From Ceraceosorus guamensis (Eukaryota; Basidiomycota; Exobasidiomycetes; Ceraceosorales; Ceraceosoraceae), in assembly GCF_003144195.1 (NCBI RefSeq), contig NW_020290027.1:181010-245009 (forward strand): DNA of 64,000 bases. The letters run 5' to 3'. The notes beneath the pieces are model-generated. The model searched no databases. It saw only the letters and a list, made by a program, of their open reading frames with translations, and was not told where the DNA came from. Positions within the stretch are counted from its first letter, which is position 1, and each line of letters opens with the position of its first letter. Position numbers and translations under genes: made by a program. Below, one piece after another: positions 36,122 to 49,084 of the stretch.

Positions 36122-39100
36122 ATGCCGGTCGAGGCAGGGCCGTCGAGGATCGCGATAAATTCCGCCTCATCCACAGATGCCCTCGAACGGCCCATTAGCT
36201 TCCGCGAGCTCCACGACCACTTGGAGTTGTCCGCGCAGCGCCTCTCTCCTGAGCAACTCGCCCAAGCACTGCGAGTTCGGGCGCCTCAACTCAAGTCATG
36301 CGGTCGCCCTTTCACCCAGCCATCGCGCCTCGAACATGAACTCACTGACTCATCTAAGGCGCTCGACCTGTGGAATGGAAGGTCCGCCGAGGTCAGAGCA
36401 GAGGTCAGACTCCTCGTGAACGACTTTAGCAAACTACATGCAATCGACGCGACCGACGCAGCGCCCCTGGTATGGCTATATTTGGAGAGCGAAGAGTCTT
36501 CGCTGGAGGATCTCGTCAAATCGCCTTCGGCAGGCGCTCAGAATTCTCAAGGATCATATGCTGCTCAGCAACGCACGAAGCACCAAGATGAGCTCCGCCT
36601 CGTCCTCGTTGCGGGCTTGACCGCGTTCTATTTTGAAGAGCGCCTTTGCATCTTACGGATCATTCCTATCCTGCTCCGGATCGCCGACGACCCTTCGCAT
36701 CAGCACCACGATCTGGTCAGCGACCTAGTACAAGAAATAGCGACGCCGGAGCTCGCTCTGCACATTCTCAGCTCCTTCGATGAAAACGCGCAGCGACCAC
36801 TGCCGGAGTCAGTTCGGGGAGCGAGAGGAGATGAAGCTGCATGGGTCAAGCAGCGACTAAGGGAGCAACTTGGGTTACTCGAATCTCTCTTCTTTCTATA
36901 CTACTTGCGCCTTGCATCCACAGCGGCGGCCGTCCTCAGGATTCTAGATACGGTGCGAACTACGAGTGCTGGTCGCATACTAGTTGGGCTCGAGCATCTG
37001 GACAAGGAGGGGACAGAAATTCACGCCGCGGTCTCTCATCTCTTGATCCTAGTGGCGGTCGAGAGCCTCAATTTGGAGTCTCACATGAACGGCGAGGTCT
37101 CTCTGGAGGATGTGAGAGCCATCGACGTGGAGCGAGGTTCCAACTGGGTAGATGAGCGCTCTCTGCTCGCATCTCCGAAAGACGTGCACAAGGTCATCGA
37201 CACCCTCGAGCTGCTTGCCGATGAGCCATGCTTCTCTCCCTTGCTGCTCGCATGGTCCCTCGTCCTTCAGAAGGTAGAGGCGAAATTTGAGCAGTGGTTC
37301 CACGTCAGACCACATGATCGATTACCGCCACACTTGCAGAGGCTTCAGGACGAGATTGCCCCTCCTGACACAGGCGACACTAGCTTGTGGCAAAGGCTGG
37401 CATCTGTCGCTCTCAGTCCTGCTTCAGGTCTCTTCTCCGAAATGCACGCCATCGTCACCTCTGCTCTGATCACTACGGCGAGCTCAAAGAGCGCTGCCAC
37501 CGTACTAGCAATACCAGCATCAGCTTCTTTGGCACATCGAGCCGTGTTCAAAGGTCTCTTGCTCAGCGTCACCGAGCTTGTGCGCGCTCCATTCATTGAA
37601 GATTTGGATGGGCTCATCGGCCTTTGGGAGACCACGTTTGGATCCGGTGCGATCGCGGAGGAGAGCGCAGAGTCCATGCCAGGGATTGCCAGCTTGTGCG
37701 ATCAGTTCTGGTCGGAAGACTTTAATCACGAAGACAGGAGAGCGTTGCTGGAACTCGCGGTCCGCCGATGGCCAGTCAGCTTCCGGCCTCTGGTGCGCCT
37801 GGCGACCGCTCTGACGGGTGCATGTTCAATTCAGGCCATTCCGACATTCGTTGATTCCTCGAGGGACACGTCGGAGCGATGTATTCTCGCAGTGTATCGT
37901 TTTCTGGCGAGCCTGCCAAGCGTTGCTCAAGCTTTGCCGCGAATGGGAGTGAGCGCGCCCTATGAGCTCATCAGCACCTCCGTCCCGGATGCAGCGGCTT
38001 ACCGAACGACGCGCCTGATGCCTTTCTTTGGTTGGAAGAGCATCAGGCCTAGCACGGTTGGCACGGTCGTCTCAGATGCTGGCACTGACGTGGTCGTCGT
38101 CTGGGAATCCGCAGATCCTATCAGCGCCTGGCTGATTCTTGCAGATTGCCTGGCCAGCTTTGCCGGCCTGCTTGCAGCTCCAACCAAGTCTTCGAATCAG
38201 ACGAAGAGGTCACAGGCCGTCGACGACGTGTTCACTATAGACGAAACCTCGCCGGCGCTCGACTTCGACGCGCTAGCGCCAGGTGAAGACGCTGCCTCGC
38301 GCGCGGAATGTGTCGCCGACGTCCTCGACTTGTTTGCCGCTGTCTTCTCTGGCTGCGAGACCATTCGAGAAGAGCTTTTGCAACACCTCGAGCAGGGCCA
38401 ATCCGACGATGGGCTTGCCTCTGATCATCGTGCGCCTTTCGTCGACCTGATGCAGGTCACCCTGCGTATCTTAGAACAAGCCGTCGCGCAACGCCCGATC
38501 ATCTCGCGCGTCGTGGTCAGCGCTCTGAAGCTTCTGACGCTTCTCATACCTTCTCGCGCTGCAGATGTCTTCGTCGCTCTACGCTCGTCGAATCTCTTGA
38601 CCGGCTCACCCGGCTTCTTACCCGCGCAGTATCAAAATGGCATCACCACGGATCTTGGCACGTCAGGCGTCCCGCCCTCCAGAATCCTGCAAGAAGAAAG
38701 TTCGCGGGGCCAATACCCTGCACTAATTGCTCTCCTCGACTTGCACGCCGGCCTGCTGATCGAAATGCAGCGCTCTCAATTCTCCAGCACCCCTGAACTG
38801 ATGCAGGTCAAGAGCGAGGTCCTTCTCAGAGCTACGGCTTGGATGCTGGAAAGCATTTGGGTTGAATATCAAACTCTGCCTTTTGCCTCGGCGAGGACTC
38901 AAGTAGAAGTCGGTCATCGCATCACACATTTCCTCCGAAGCGCCCTCAATGATGTTGCAATGAGCCCTCTGACAATCGGGAACAGCTCAGCCAGCGCTTT
39001 ATGCGGCGCACTGGAGCGTGCGCTCGTGCTCGGTGTCAACAAGGCGCTGGTTGCACCCATTGCTACTGTATTGGGTGGCGGAGATCAGCTACTACAGGGT

Positions 39101-42100
39101 CTGTATGCTTCAGGACGTTATCACGAGGCTGAAGGGGCACTGCGCCTGGTCGAGTCTGTGCTCCAATTGACGCACATCATTGTGCATCGCAAGAGGCAAA
39201 TTCAAGCTTTCGGCAAAGCCGAAGTGTATGGAAACCAAGGCGTACGTCTCGGCATAGTCGAATCCCTCTTCTATGAGCACACGCCCGTCGCGTGGCGAGG
39301 TCGTACCAGCCGAGCAACGCAGGCTGGCGTGGAGCTCGCTGCAGCTGTACTCAGCTATGCGCTCTTCTCAAGTATACCAAGCTTGAGCATCAAAGGGGCT
39401 CAGCTGATCACTGCTCTGTGCGGGTCTTCCAAGGATGTGGTGTCATCACAGGAATCGAGCAAGCGGCATCAACACGTGCCTTCACTCAGTGCGCATTTCG
39501 GCTCACCAAAGGAGATCGAGTTGACTTTGGGGAGACTTCGCGATTTAGTGGCAAGCGAAGCAGTAGATCCTGATCTGCGCTCAGCAATTTGGACGATGCT
39601 GGCGTCCTTTATCGACTCGCAGCCTGCTTTGGCGCAGCTTATTCTCAGCGGGCATGCCTTGCAGGGGTCGAGAGGCCAAGCTTTTAGCACATTGCAAAGT
39701 AGCGACACGGACCGACAAGCCACAGAAGGATCAGGAAAAGGGAGCATCTTGCTAGTAGCTCAAGATATCTTGATCAAGAAGACGGCTCCTGTGGAGACCC
39801 AACCAGCCCTTCTCGAGTCCATCTTGCGCTTTGCACACCACGCGTGGTCGCATGCAATGGAGCATCCTCATGTCTTTGACAAGATCCGATCCAGTAAAGA
39901 CTTGTGGACGGCACTGGTTGCACTCATCTCCGATCACATTATCGAAGCTCCTCCTTTGCCAGACTCGTGTTCGAGGAACAACAATTACTATCGGACTGAA
40001 GCCGATGAGGATGTAAACACGTATGGTCGACAGCAGATGTGCATAGCCCGGGCACTTAGCCTGCTGTGCGAAGATATGCAGCTGACGGTCCAGCTCGCGC
40101 TATTCTTCAAGCGAAGTCACGAAGCTGGAAAGTCGCCGAGCAGAGCCAGCGAACAAGTCTTCTTGGAGTTGTTCGAAAAGCCGAAGCACCTGATCGACAT
40201 ATTGTTGCACGCTGTCAAAGTGCAGTGCGACACATCTGAGCACGGTCTAGTCGAGCAAGACCACTTGTACCAGACCCTGCCTGCCATCAAGCTCTCCACC
40301 ATGCGTCGTCCGGCTCGCTTGGACGATTTCGACGAGTCACGACCATTTGGGGACACCTACGTGTATGATGCGCTGAACCTCTGTGACAAGTTGGAAGGCA
40401 TCGTGACCACGGATAAAGTTGCGAATGAAGATGAGAGCGTCACCTCTGATGGCTTGCCAGCCGGTTGGCAAACGGACGCCTTCCTGGCTTTAGCTCGCAT
40501 CAACGCAGACTGGAGCCTCATCGACTCCCAGGTTGCAGTGCTGCGAGGGTGGACTTCACTTCTACGCTTGAGCGTAGGCCAAGTCGGCTCAGAAATCTTG
40601 AAATCCGCACGAGCTCGCGAATTACAGCAGAACCTGCTGTCAGCGTGGATACGGTGTGCAACTATCACTGCAGAAGAGGATCGCAGCGCCGCCGCTCTGC
40701 GCGGTGTTCACAGCCACAGGGTTGCTTTCCTTGCGGGTCTCTTGCAGGTAGCATGGGGCCTAAAATCTGGCACTATCGATCGGGAAAAGTCATCAGGTCA
40801 AGTCGGGTCTCCCGCAGATGTGGTCAAGGTCTCGCAGCTGGCATGCCAAGTTCTTACTAGCGAGGCTTTCAAAGTGGAGGACAGCGTGGCAGGCATGTTC
40901 GCTACGCCCTTTCACCAAGATGTTTTCACCATCGTTCTCATCTGCACGGTCCAATTTAGACAGCTGCTCAATGCTCCGGCAATGGGCGCGGAAGCTGGCA
41001 AACGTGCTTCGTTGCGCCGTTCTCGAGGAAGAAGCGCAGCCTTCGACGACATTGACGAGCAGGACGCTCCACGATTGGTGCAGACGCACCTGCATCGTGT
41101 TGTCGACGTCTTCGCCACGCACACCATTCTGGCGCTGCGCATCGCTGCCGATCGCGGCATTGCGCTTCATTCGGCGGACTCTGACTTGTTGCTAGACAGC
41201 GTGGAGACCGATGTGAGCATCATTAGCACCACACTCTCACTGCTTCTTCGTGACGACTTTACAATTGAGCCTCAGTTCTGGTCGCTCCACTTCCAATCTA
41301 CCGGCCTGCTCACAAGCTGCTGCGACCTGCTCAGGCGAGCTCACTGGCGATCGATTTCAAATGACGAAATCGAGGCCGAGGAGACTAGCCATATTTCTCC
41401 CGAGGTGCGATTCATGCCCTCCCTCCTTCAGTTCTTTGCCACCCTCGCACTGCGCATGACGGGGGCTGAGACTCTGGCTCTGGGAGGCGTCATGGCAGCG
41501 CTGAGCTCAAATGCGCTGTCTGCACAGCTCGAACGTGGCAGCGTCCGCCCTCTATCTTTCCCACACGCTCATAATCCAGCGCATGTAGTGTGGTTGGAGA
41601 TGCTCCGGCTAGTGTCAGGTCTGGCAAGAAGCCTTGCCGGCACATCAGACGACGACAGTACCTGGGACGACGCGAGCCTGCATTTCGTTGCAAACGAGGT
41701 GGAGCCTTTTGTGCGGATTTACGGCCGTCAGGTGCTTTCGACCTTGGCCTTCAAGCCTTTGACTGCAGCCTCGGGCTTCGCCTCAACTCACACTGCGCTC
41801 CAAGATGGTGGTGACGGAGTTAGCATACCGCTCATCGAAGAAGTTGAGGCGACTGTGCAGCTTTTCTTCGTCATCGTCTCAGCCCACAATGCAGCACGGC
41901 ATCGGAGGCGAGGCATGTCACCCCACGAGTCGAGCTCAGCGCATTTAGTCGCTGTCCTTGCAAACGCCACGGGGGGTCTGTTACAACAAGTGGTCTACCT
42001 GCTACAGCATCCTAAAGAGACGCTCAGCCTTGTGCAAGGCAGTCAACCCGCCACCAATGACCAAGGAGAGACGCAAAGTCAACCATTGTCCGGCTCTCGG

Positions 42101-42705
42101 AACACAAGGTCTGAGCAGATTTCGAATTACGTCTCGCAATTGCTCGAGAGCATTGCTACCTCGGCTGTCGCAGCTCTGGTGTCGTGGAGTCGTGCGATGT
42201 CCACACTTGTCGGATCGCAGCAGCCCTTGCTGATGTCGGACACTTCTGTCATTGCAATGGTGCGTGTGACTGTATTTTCATTGTCCTCTCTTGCCTCGCT
42301 GACAAGCATCTTTCTCCCTTGCACGCGTACTCAAAGAACTCCCGCACGGCACCTGCAGCGCCCACCTCGATCGGCACGCTGATCGACCTGGCGTCGTTCT
42401 TGACGGACAAGTTGCGTTCCACCAAAGCGCTCGAAAAGGAGCGGGTCGTGCATTTGAGCACCGCTCTCGAGCAGACTTTGACGCTGGCAGCTGCTCAGCT
42501 GGTGGAAGCCAACCAGCGCGAAGCTTCGCGCGCTTCAGACCCAGGCGATGCGGCTGGCCCAGTCAAGCGGGATCTCACGCTTACCAGGGGCGTGCAGAGC
42601 GCAATCGAGACAAGCAGGGGCGTCCTTGCCGAGAAGGGTTCAGGAGAGAATAGAGGCACTGACCTGGTGGATCTGCTGAGACTATCCCTGCAGCGAGCGT
42701 GCTGA
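36122..42705 (+). CDS. NUP188: Nucleoporin NUP188 (inner ring of the nuclear pore complex)
   Basis: A 6.1-kb first exon, 36122-42259, and a second exon, 42337-42705, encode 2168 residues. The protein is almost entirely helical, in the manner of the stacked ARM/HEAT-like solenoid of Nup188/Nup192. It fits NUP188 best: SFRELHDHLELSAQRLSPEQLAQAL near the start, AFYFEERLCILRIIPILLRI, WVKQRLREQLGLLESLFFLYY and HLLILVAVESLNLESHMNG follow the order of the conserved NUP188 N-terminal segment. The length is in the family range. The protein scaffolds the inner ring together with Nup93 and Nic96. Assignment to NUP188 rather than NUP192/205 rests on these N-terminal words from memory, so some doubt remains. 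The intron near the C-terminus joins VIAM to NSRTAPAAP in phase 0. Confidence 0.82.
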
Positions 42706-42908
42706 AACCGCCCCTTTTTTGTCCCACATCGCACGGCAACCTGTAGCTTCCACCGCAGCGCGTTCGCAACCGATATATTGTACACTCCCGGCCGTCTTGA
42801 ACGCTCTGAAATGGCAAGTGCGACCTGCGAAAGCTCTCGATCAGTCTGTCTTGCTCCTAACCACATGACGGAAGAGACTTCTCTGTGTGAGAGCTCGCAA
42901 ATACGTGA

Positions 42909-44280
42909 CTACCAATTGGCGATGGACTCTTTCGAAAGCGGGACCGTCTCTTGCTCGTATTCCACCTCCAGATTGGGAGCTCCGCCTGAGCCTTTCTTGC
43001 CTTTCTTTGGGGCTGGCTTCTTGGGCAGTCTTGCACGAGGAGGGGCAGCTTTCACTCTCTTGTCCAACGTTTTCTTGGGCGGTACGTCCGAAGCCGGCCG
43101 TTTGCGACCTGCTTTCGGGTCGGCTGCGGTGTCTGCTGACTCCGAAGCAGAGTCTGAGAGGTCCGATTCGAGATCCTCAGAAGAAGCGCCAGACTCGGCA
43201 TCCTGACGAAGAAAGGTGGGGCAGACTCCGCGGTATCAGAGACGCGTTTCGACAAGCCTCAAGCGCTCATCCTCGTGCTCACCTCGTCGTCTTCCTCCTC
43301 CTCGTCAATCTCTTCCAAGTCGTCCAGCTCATCATCCGAATCCTCATCCTCCACAAATTCCCGATCCCCAACCCCATCGAAGTCTTCCTCTTCTTCCAGC
43401 TCATCCTCACTATCCATGTCCCACTCGTCCTCTTCGTCCTGCTCATCCAAAAGCTCTTCCTCCCTCTCGATTTGCAAGCCTTCTTTTTCGGCCTTCTCCT
43501 CTATCACTCGCCTCCAAATGTCCTCATTAACGTTTAGTGGTGCCTCTCCATACAAGCCCGACTTCAACCTGCTCAAAAGCTCCGCCTCGATGGATTTCTC
43601 TAATCTCGCAGCCCGCATCGCCTTGTTCTCTCGGTTCGCCTCTCGCCTTTCCGTCTTTTTCTTGATTCCCACCAGCTTGGGTCTGGCAAGAGGAAAGTCG
43701 AAGCAACTCTTCAATTGCCGTGCAGAGAGGGCACGCAGAAAGAGCGTCATTGCTCGGAGACTCACTGCTCATCAGCAACCTTTGCCAAGCTCCTCATCTT
43801 ATCCCTGTACTGCTTGATCTTCATCCACCTCTGCTTGGCTTTGTGGATGACGAAATTGTTCCAAAATGGCAGCTCTTCGTCGATCTGTTTCATCGCCTTT
43901 TCGATATTGTTGGACAACTTGACCCTTTCCCACAATTTTGAGGGAGCGTGAGCTCTTTCGGGAGTCTTGATGTATAGGTACACTGTACCTTCGACGTCGC
44001 GCACTGTAGCGTATCGCGCATTGGCCAGCGGACAAGATTGTCGATTGCACCCTGAGAGCGTCCAACAAGAATAGAAGCGCAACTGCATAAGCCTCGCTGT
44101 TCGCCCAAGCCGTGCGAATCAACCTTCCAAACCTTTTTCCGCGCACTCACACCCGGTCAAGTTGTACGCGTTCCTGCAAAAGGTCTGATGCGTCTTGATG
44201 CTGGGAGAGGAGAGCTTGAAAGAGCAAAAGCCATGACCGATCAAGGACCATATGACATCGTCTGACTGAGCGTGCGACAT
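42909..44280 (-). CDS. MAK16: MAK16 60S ribosome-biogenesis factor
   Basis: Four exons, 44280-44151, 44051-43766, 43682-43283 and 43202-42909, encode 369 residues. It opens with SDDVIWSLIGHGFCSFK and TFCRNAYNLTG, then CNRQSCPLANARYATV. Together these are the cysteine-rich Ribosomal_L28e/Mak16 N-terminus, with conserved YLYIKTPERAHAPSKLWERVKL and FVIHKAKQRWMKIKQY. The middle carries KKKTERREANRENKA and LLSRLKSGLYGEAPLNVNEDIW. An acidic stretch of ~60 residues and a Lys-rich tail ending with LEVEYEQET complete the family pattern. MAK16 acts in the nucleolus in early pre-60S particles with RPF1. The start restores the typical SDDVIW beginning. Convergent with NUP188 (203 bp). Confidence 0.96.
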
Positions 44281-45284
44281 TGTCGGAAAGGTGTCTCCGC
44301 TAAAAGCTTTGGATGGGTTGAAGAGCTTTGGATGGACGGCAAGGTCCGATTTGATCGAGGCGAAGCAAACGGAGTGAAGATTGAGAGCCTGTGCTCTGTG
44401 TTCTGAACGCTCAAATGAAGGTGCAGGTGGGTCTGATCAGCTCGCAGTGAGCTGGTGAAGGAGCGATTGTCAAGCCTGTCCAGAGGTGTGTGCAGTGGTG
44501 AATGAGCGACGTGAGACCTCCAAATGAAGAAGTTATGCCAGACACCATGCATACAGCTTGATGCTCATCGTCGTGGATTAGAAATCTGCTTGCTGCACCA
44601 TGTGCGGCCAGAAGCCTCAAAAAATTTGGGAGATCCTATGCATCACGTGACAGGAAGCTTTTGGTCGGAAAGTTGGCCGTGCAGAGTCTGATGAGTCGTG
44701 AGTACAATTTCGAGTAGTTTGAGTGTGCATGGGGCCTGCTGCTGCGTTTGAGTCAGTCAACCTCCTGCTGGACTCAATCACGAATACTTGCACAGCCTTC
44801 GCGCGAAGATCGCGATCTGGAATTTGAGACGCCGGTGAGAGTCGTGCAAAAGTCACCAGTCGAGATTGAATGGCAACGCGTCAGGCCATAAATTGTTTGA
44901 TGCATGATCCTGATCGCAGACGTTTGAGTCCAGACTGCAACGATTCTCTGCAGATATAGACCCCCTCCCTCCATCACCCCGCAAAGTTGACGTTTCTTTA
45001 TTTGAGGGGCTTTCTGGCTGTTGATTCAAGAGCAGCCATTGCACCTTCCTATCAGCATCGCTCCACCTTCGCGTTGCGATCTCGAGTACCTCGAGGCCTT
45101 TCGGACAACAAGCAGACGTAGTCTTACCACGGCGCGGCCCCACTTGAGAAGTGCATGGCTGAGGTCAATGGATGCTCGATGCGCAACCTTGGTCTTCGAG
45201 GCGATCGCGCCCCAACATAAAGGAGCACCGTGGAATAGATGACGGCAATGGTGCGATCTTCTCACCACGGCAACACGAACCCTC
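44281..45284. promoter_or_regulatory. Spacer between RNase H2 (3' end) and MAK16 (5' end)
   Basis: 1.0 kb serving as MAK16 upstream region. Motifs TCGTGA at 44696 and TCACGA at 44778; a CACGTGA at 44643. No gene was recognised. Confidence 0.5.
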
Positions 45285-46693
45285 TCAGAGCTCACCGACG
45301 CTCTGCAGACCCAGCTCCCTCGCGAGCTTCGATCTGACCTTGTCCGCCTCGTCGCCAGCCGCGATGTTCTGTGCAGCTCTGCTCGCACCTGAGACGGCGA
45401 CAGCTTTGGGTTTCGCGCTGAAAAATTTGTTGATGGTCAGAGGTTCGTCGTTCCATTTGATGGTGTATGCTCTTCTGCATCCGGCAGCGGGTCTGATGGT
45501 GCAGGTGTCGAATGAACTCTCTCTGCCTGTGTCAGAATTTGTGGCAGCTTCTCCATTCCTGTTGCGCTTCAACGGCACCTTGTCCTCCATCAACGTCTTG
45601 ACCGTCGCCCAGCTAAAACGTACAATTCCGGGATATCCAAAGACCGGATCCATCGTCCTGTTTAGGAAAGCGACAGTCTTTGGATCACCAGGATACCCGC
45701 TTCCCGTCTCCCAATGATTGCGCAGACATTTCTCGCGAGACTCTGTGGCTTGACGAGAAGGCTCGCGCACGTTCATGCCTTTCTCGGCGTAAAGCCAGGC
45801 GTCCAAAGCGGCGTCTCGCGTCACTTTTGCAGCGATCGATGCTGCACCCACGATCTCGAAGAGTGCGTCTGCTTTCGAAGTCACGGTCCATTGGATGTGT
45901 TTGGGAAAGGCAGAAGATAGCTGTCGTTGATATGACTTGGGATCTCCCACCGTATCGACGTAGACCTGGTGCATGTATGCGATGCGAGGGTGAGCCCAAA
46001 GGACTCTCATCGCTCGATAAGAGCGACAGCTCAGCCACTCACGTGTACCACATTAACTCCTGCATCGAGCGTGCCCTGAATGAGTTCCATCGTAGCAGCA
46101 AGACTCTGAGCGTTGAGATTGACAGGCCTCCTCCGCAGCATGCCCGAACTGATGTCCTGCGGCGACATGCTCCTGACGGCCCAACCGAGCGTATCCGGAA
46201 AAGCTTGCAAAGAGTTCAAAAGGGCGTCCCTGCGCTCCGCCGTCAACGCTTTCGAGTCTGCGAGCGGGTCATGGTTTTGAGCGCCTCATCAAGCGTCTCG
46301 GAGCAAATTTGTGCATCGCTCACCCGCAAAGCCCACGTCCTTCAGGCCACCATGCTGCAAATCGTGGAAAGCCAAGGGGCAGTACGCGATGCCGTAGACT
46401 AGCGGACCCAAGACGGGGCCCCTGCCAGCCTCATCCACTCCGAGCACACAAGGTTCCTCCTTGCATCTTCTAGGCAAAGGCGATCTCCAAGTGTACGTAT
46501 CGAGCTGAGGTCGGTCGTAAGAGATGCTGGGCACGTGGGAAGCAGGTGCGGAGGATGAAGAAGGGTCTGGCTGGGAGTCGAGAGTCAGGAGCGAGTCGGA
46601 TTGGGAATGGGGAAGGGAGGCAATACCCGAGTCGGAAGATTGGGAAGCTCCGAGCTCTGTGCGAGCACGCTTTCGGCTCGTCTTGGTCACCAT
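45285..46693 (-). CDS. RNH201: Ribonuclease H2 catalytic subunit A
   Basis: Three exons, 46693-46324, 46257-46043 and 45965-45285, encode 421 residues. The type-2 RNase H core is clear: [20 protein letters not shown] (catalytic Asp-Glu), [11 protein letters not shown] (joined across intron 1), ININ-like [30 protein letters not shown] (catalytic Asp) and [22 protein letters not shown] (catalytic Asp), then [11 protein letters not shown] and [11 protein letters not shown]. It removes ribonucleotides and RNA primers from DNA in the nucleus, as a trimer with RNASEH2B and C. About 65 Ser-rich residues precede the core, and the C-terminus after the FGYPG block is long, with a late [14 protein letters not shown] motif resembling a PIP-like (QxxL-x-FF) element for PCNA contact, which is an inference. 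The frame upstream of 46693 has only a TTG start. Confidence 0.95.
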
Positions 46694-48327
46694 CACCTCG
46701 ATTGGCAATGCTGCAGAGATGACAAGGTGAGCGGCGGCGTAGGATCGTGCAGTGAGGCGGCACGCGTATGGACGCGAGGTATCGCGAATGGGTGGGTGTC
46801 GGACGAGGAGCAGACCTCAAGGAGGAGGAAGCCAAGGTGGTGGAAACCATGATGTTGTTCAGGAATGAAAATGTCGGGCGGCTCCGATGCGCCAACAGGC
46901 AGTCATCTGTGTTGTCTTCCTGCTGCTGCTGCTTTTGCTGCGCTTGCACGCGTCCTGGTCAACCAACATCCACTCATCTTGACTCGGCATCAAGATCCTT
47001 CCTTGGAGAAGAATGAACGCGACGCGACGCGGCGCTCGCTGAGTTGTTTCAACGCGTCGAGATCAACACCTTGGCGCGTAAATTAACGCGACTTTTTGCT
47101 TCGCGGAGTGCGCGGAGCGCATCATTCGTGATCCGTGATTATTATTGCTTCGCGCGTGTGCTTCGCTCTGCTGGACTCGGACTCATGATCAGACTGCTGC
47201 TGCTGACGATTACGACTCGCACTCGCACTCTGCTGATGATCATCTTTGAGTGTCCTTGCACGCCCAACATCTTCGCCCACTCGTCCATCCATGAAAAGCG
47301 CAGAATGAGTGAATGTCGACGGCACGGGCGCAGTGAATACACAGCAGAAACGCCAACGGAGTATGGAGAGACATTGCGCTCATGTCAACACATATCAAGC
47401 GGCACCTGTATGAGAGCACGCAAACCTTCTCGACAGTCAAAGTGAATCGCATTGCGACTGCGACTGCGACGGCGACAGCGACTGCGACGAGGCAGGCTGC
47501 CTGATCTGTGCAAGAAGGCAAGCTAACTTGCATGTCCTCGTAGGCCGCAGCTGGGAAGAGCGTGCGCTAGCCACAGCATGACTATACATAGACATCATTG
47601 TATGGCGTGCTGGGGCGTACGTGCCGCCAGCTGTCAACATGATTGCAAATGTCAAGATCACATGTCCGCTGACGCTCACCCAGCACGCATAAGGGCGCCA
47701 AGGAGCCAGCAGTCCTGACGCGGCAGCGGATAGTCAGAGTGTTAGGTTGTTGCCACTCATGTCACTTGGCGCTTTCGTTCGGCCACGGTCATCGAGGCAA
47801 GACTTCACCGTTGCGCATTTTGCACAGCCTTGGCGGCGTGAAGGCCACTGTACGGTATCGGGAACAACAGTCAGATCACCTTGGCGTCGCGTCGATCTTA
47901 CGTCTTCATCATCTGGTCTCGGTCTTGGTGGCGAGTAGGCCAGTATATGCTCACTTGCGTTTTTGTCGCTCTTACGTGCGACGCCACGCTCAGGCTTTGC
48001 CACCGCCTTTCTAGTGGCGCATGGGCAGTTCACATCTACTTCGATCCCTGAGACAAAATCGAGGGTTGTGGTTCGCCACTTGAAAGGCTTGGTCAAGTAT
48101 ATTCGAAGCTGTGGCGAGAGCAGGTCACATTTCAAAGGTTGAAAAGATCTGCGATTCGAAAGTAGCGCCTGTCGCTCGTCTTGCTGCCATTCACTCTTCG
48201 TCTCCTTTGCGCGCTTCCTCACGAGCTGGCCTCGCAAGTGGAGCGCTTCACTCTCAGCAAGTGTGCATTTCGCTCTTGCGCAAGATCTGCTCCAACGCTC
48301 GATTTCGAAACAAGCTCGCCGCTCAAC
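46694..48327. promoter_or_regulatory. Divergent intergenic region between RNase H2 and the repeat-protein gene
   Basis: 1.6 kb with no recognised gene. It contains an imperfect hexamer repeat of TGCGAC (six units, 47453-47488), a TCGTGA at 47126, and no protein-like frame of note. Confidence 0.5.
47453..47488 (+). repeat. Hexamer repeat (TGCGAC)6, imperfect
   Basis: Six consecutive NGCGAC units, four of them TGCGAC and one each starting with G and A. It lies in non-coding sequence between two divergent genes. Confidence 0.9.
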
Positions 48328-49084
48328 ATGCTTGGAACCGCCTTCCTGGCGCTGCTGGCAGGGGCCAGTGCGTGCGCTAGAGCAACAGCAGCCTCATCTG
48401 TGAGGTCAGCTTCGGCTTATCTTGCTACGATCGCGCTGATCATTCTCCACTGCGAATCGCGCAGGGCAGCCACTCTCTTCTAAAGGAGCGCTATCTTGAT
48501 GCAGAGGTAGGTGAAGCCAGCACGATGATGGCGCTCTCCTTCCTGGTTGACGTGCTTTGGTCCATTGCTCCTCGCAGGGCATCGAAAGACCAGTCAAAGT
48601 GCTGTTCTCCGACATGCGCGCATTGGCGCCTGATCACAAGGCTGCCATTGAGCACAGCGTTCAGAAGTTTCACAAAGTACATCAGAAGGACATGGCTCAA
48701 TTCACTGTCAAGGCTGGCTTTCGTCAATGGAAAGATCAGCCGGTCCACTACGTCGTTGGGTACGCGTACGATAGGCACACCAAGGCTTTGCCTCCGCTTT
48801 GGCGAGCCGAGGTTTCGCACGTCAGCGAAGGGAGGCAGAAAGCAAGAGATCTCTATGTCGTCCCAATGCAGCGTGGCGCTTCCATGGTGTCTCGGAAGAA
48901 TGTCACGCGCAAGTCTGGCAACCCACAAGAGCTCCTCATTGGCACGGGCAACATCTCTCCGGACTGGCAAGTGGTGCCAGAGCATGAGCGCCAACCTCAG
49001 TCCATCAAGCCGGGCGGCTTCACTCCCAAAGTCGGAGCTGATCAGCATCCCGCGCTCCTACCAAGCGTCGACAAATCCGCATAG
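48328..49084 (+). CDS. Secreted repeat protein, N-terminal part with domain copy D1 (reading frame broken after D1)
   Basis: Exons 48328-48399, 48465-48506 and 48578-49084 give 206 residues before a stop. Exon 1 encodes a signal peptide (MLGTAFLALLAGASACA). D1, about residues 44-180, begins VKVLFSDMRALAPDHKAAIE and includes HQKDMAQFTVKAGFRQW, VVGYAYDRHTKALPPLW, LYVVPMQRG and IGTGNISPDWQVVPEHERQ. It is homologous by eye to D2 and D3 of the downstream piece. Past about 49080 the +1 frame reads on with RERKLLPVMQPRRLRTPLP, which matches the tail after D2 (KLRPIRRLLA, then SGRLRTPQVKPL). The stop at 49084 therefore looks like the product of a one-base frameshift. The only GT sites able to splice around it are poor (GTCGGA at 49031, GTCGAC at 49067). 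No known family was recognised. Confidence 0.68.

Noticed and set aside
43275-43817. Poly-Ser open frame antisense to MAK16
   Set aside because: It is the complement of the MAK16 acidic tract (GAG/GAC runs read as CTC/TCC); MAK16 is conserved across introns on the minus strand.
47734-48237. 167-codon minus-strand frame upstream of the repeat-protein gene
   Set aside because: No domain, signal or homology that I recognise; it overlaps open frames on the other strand.
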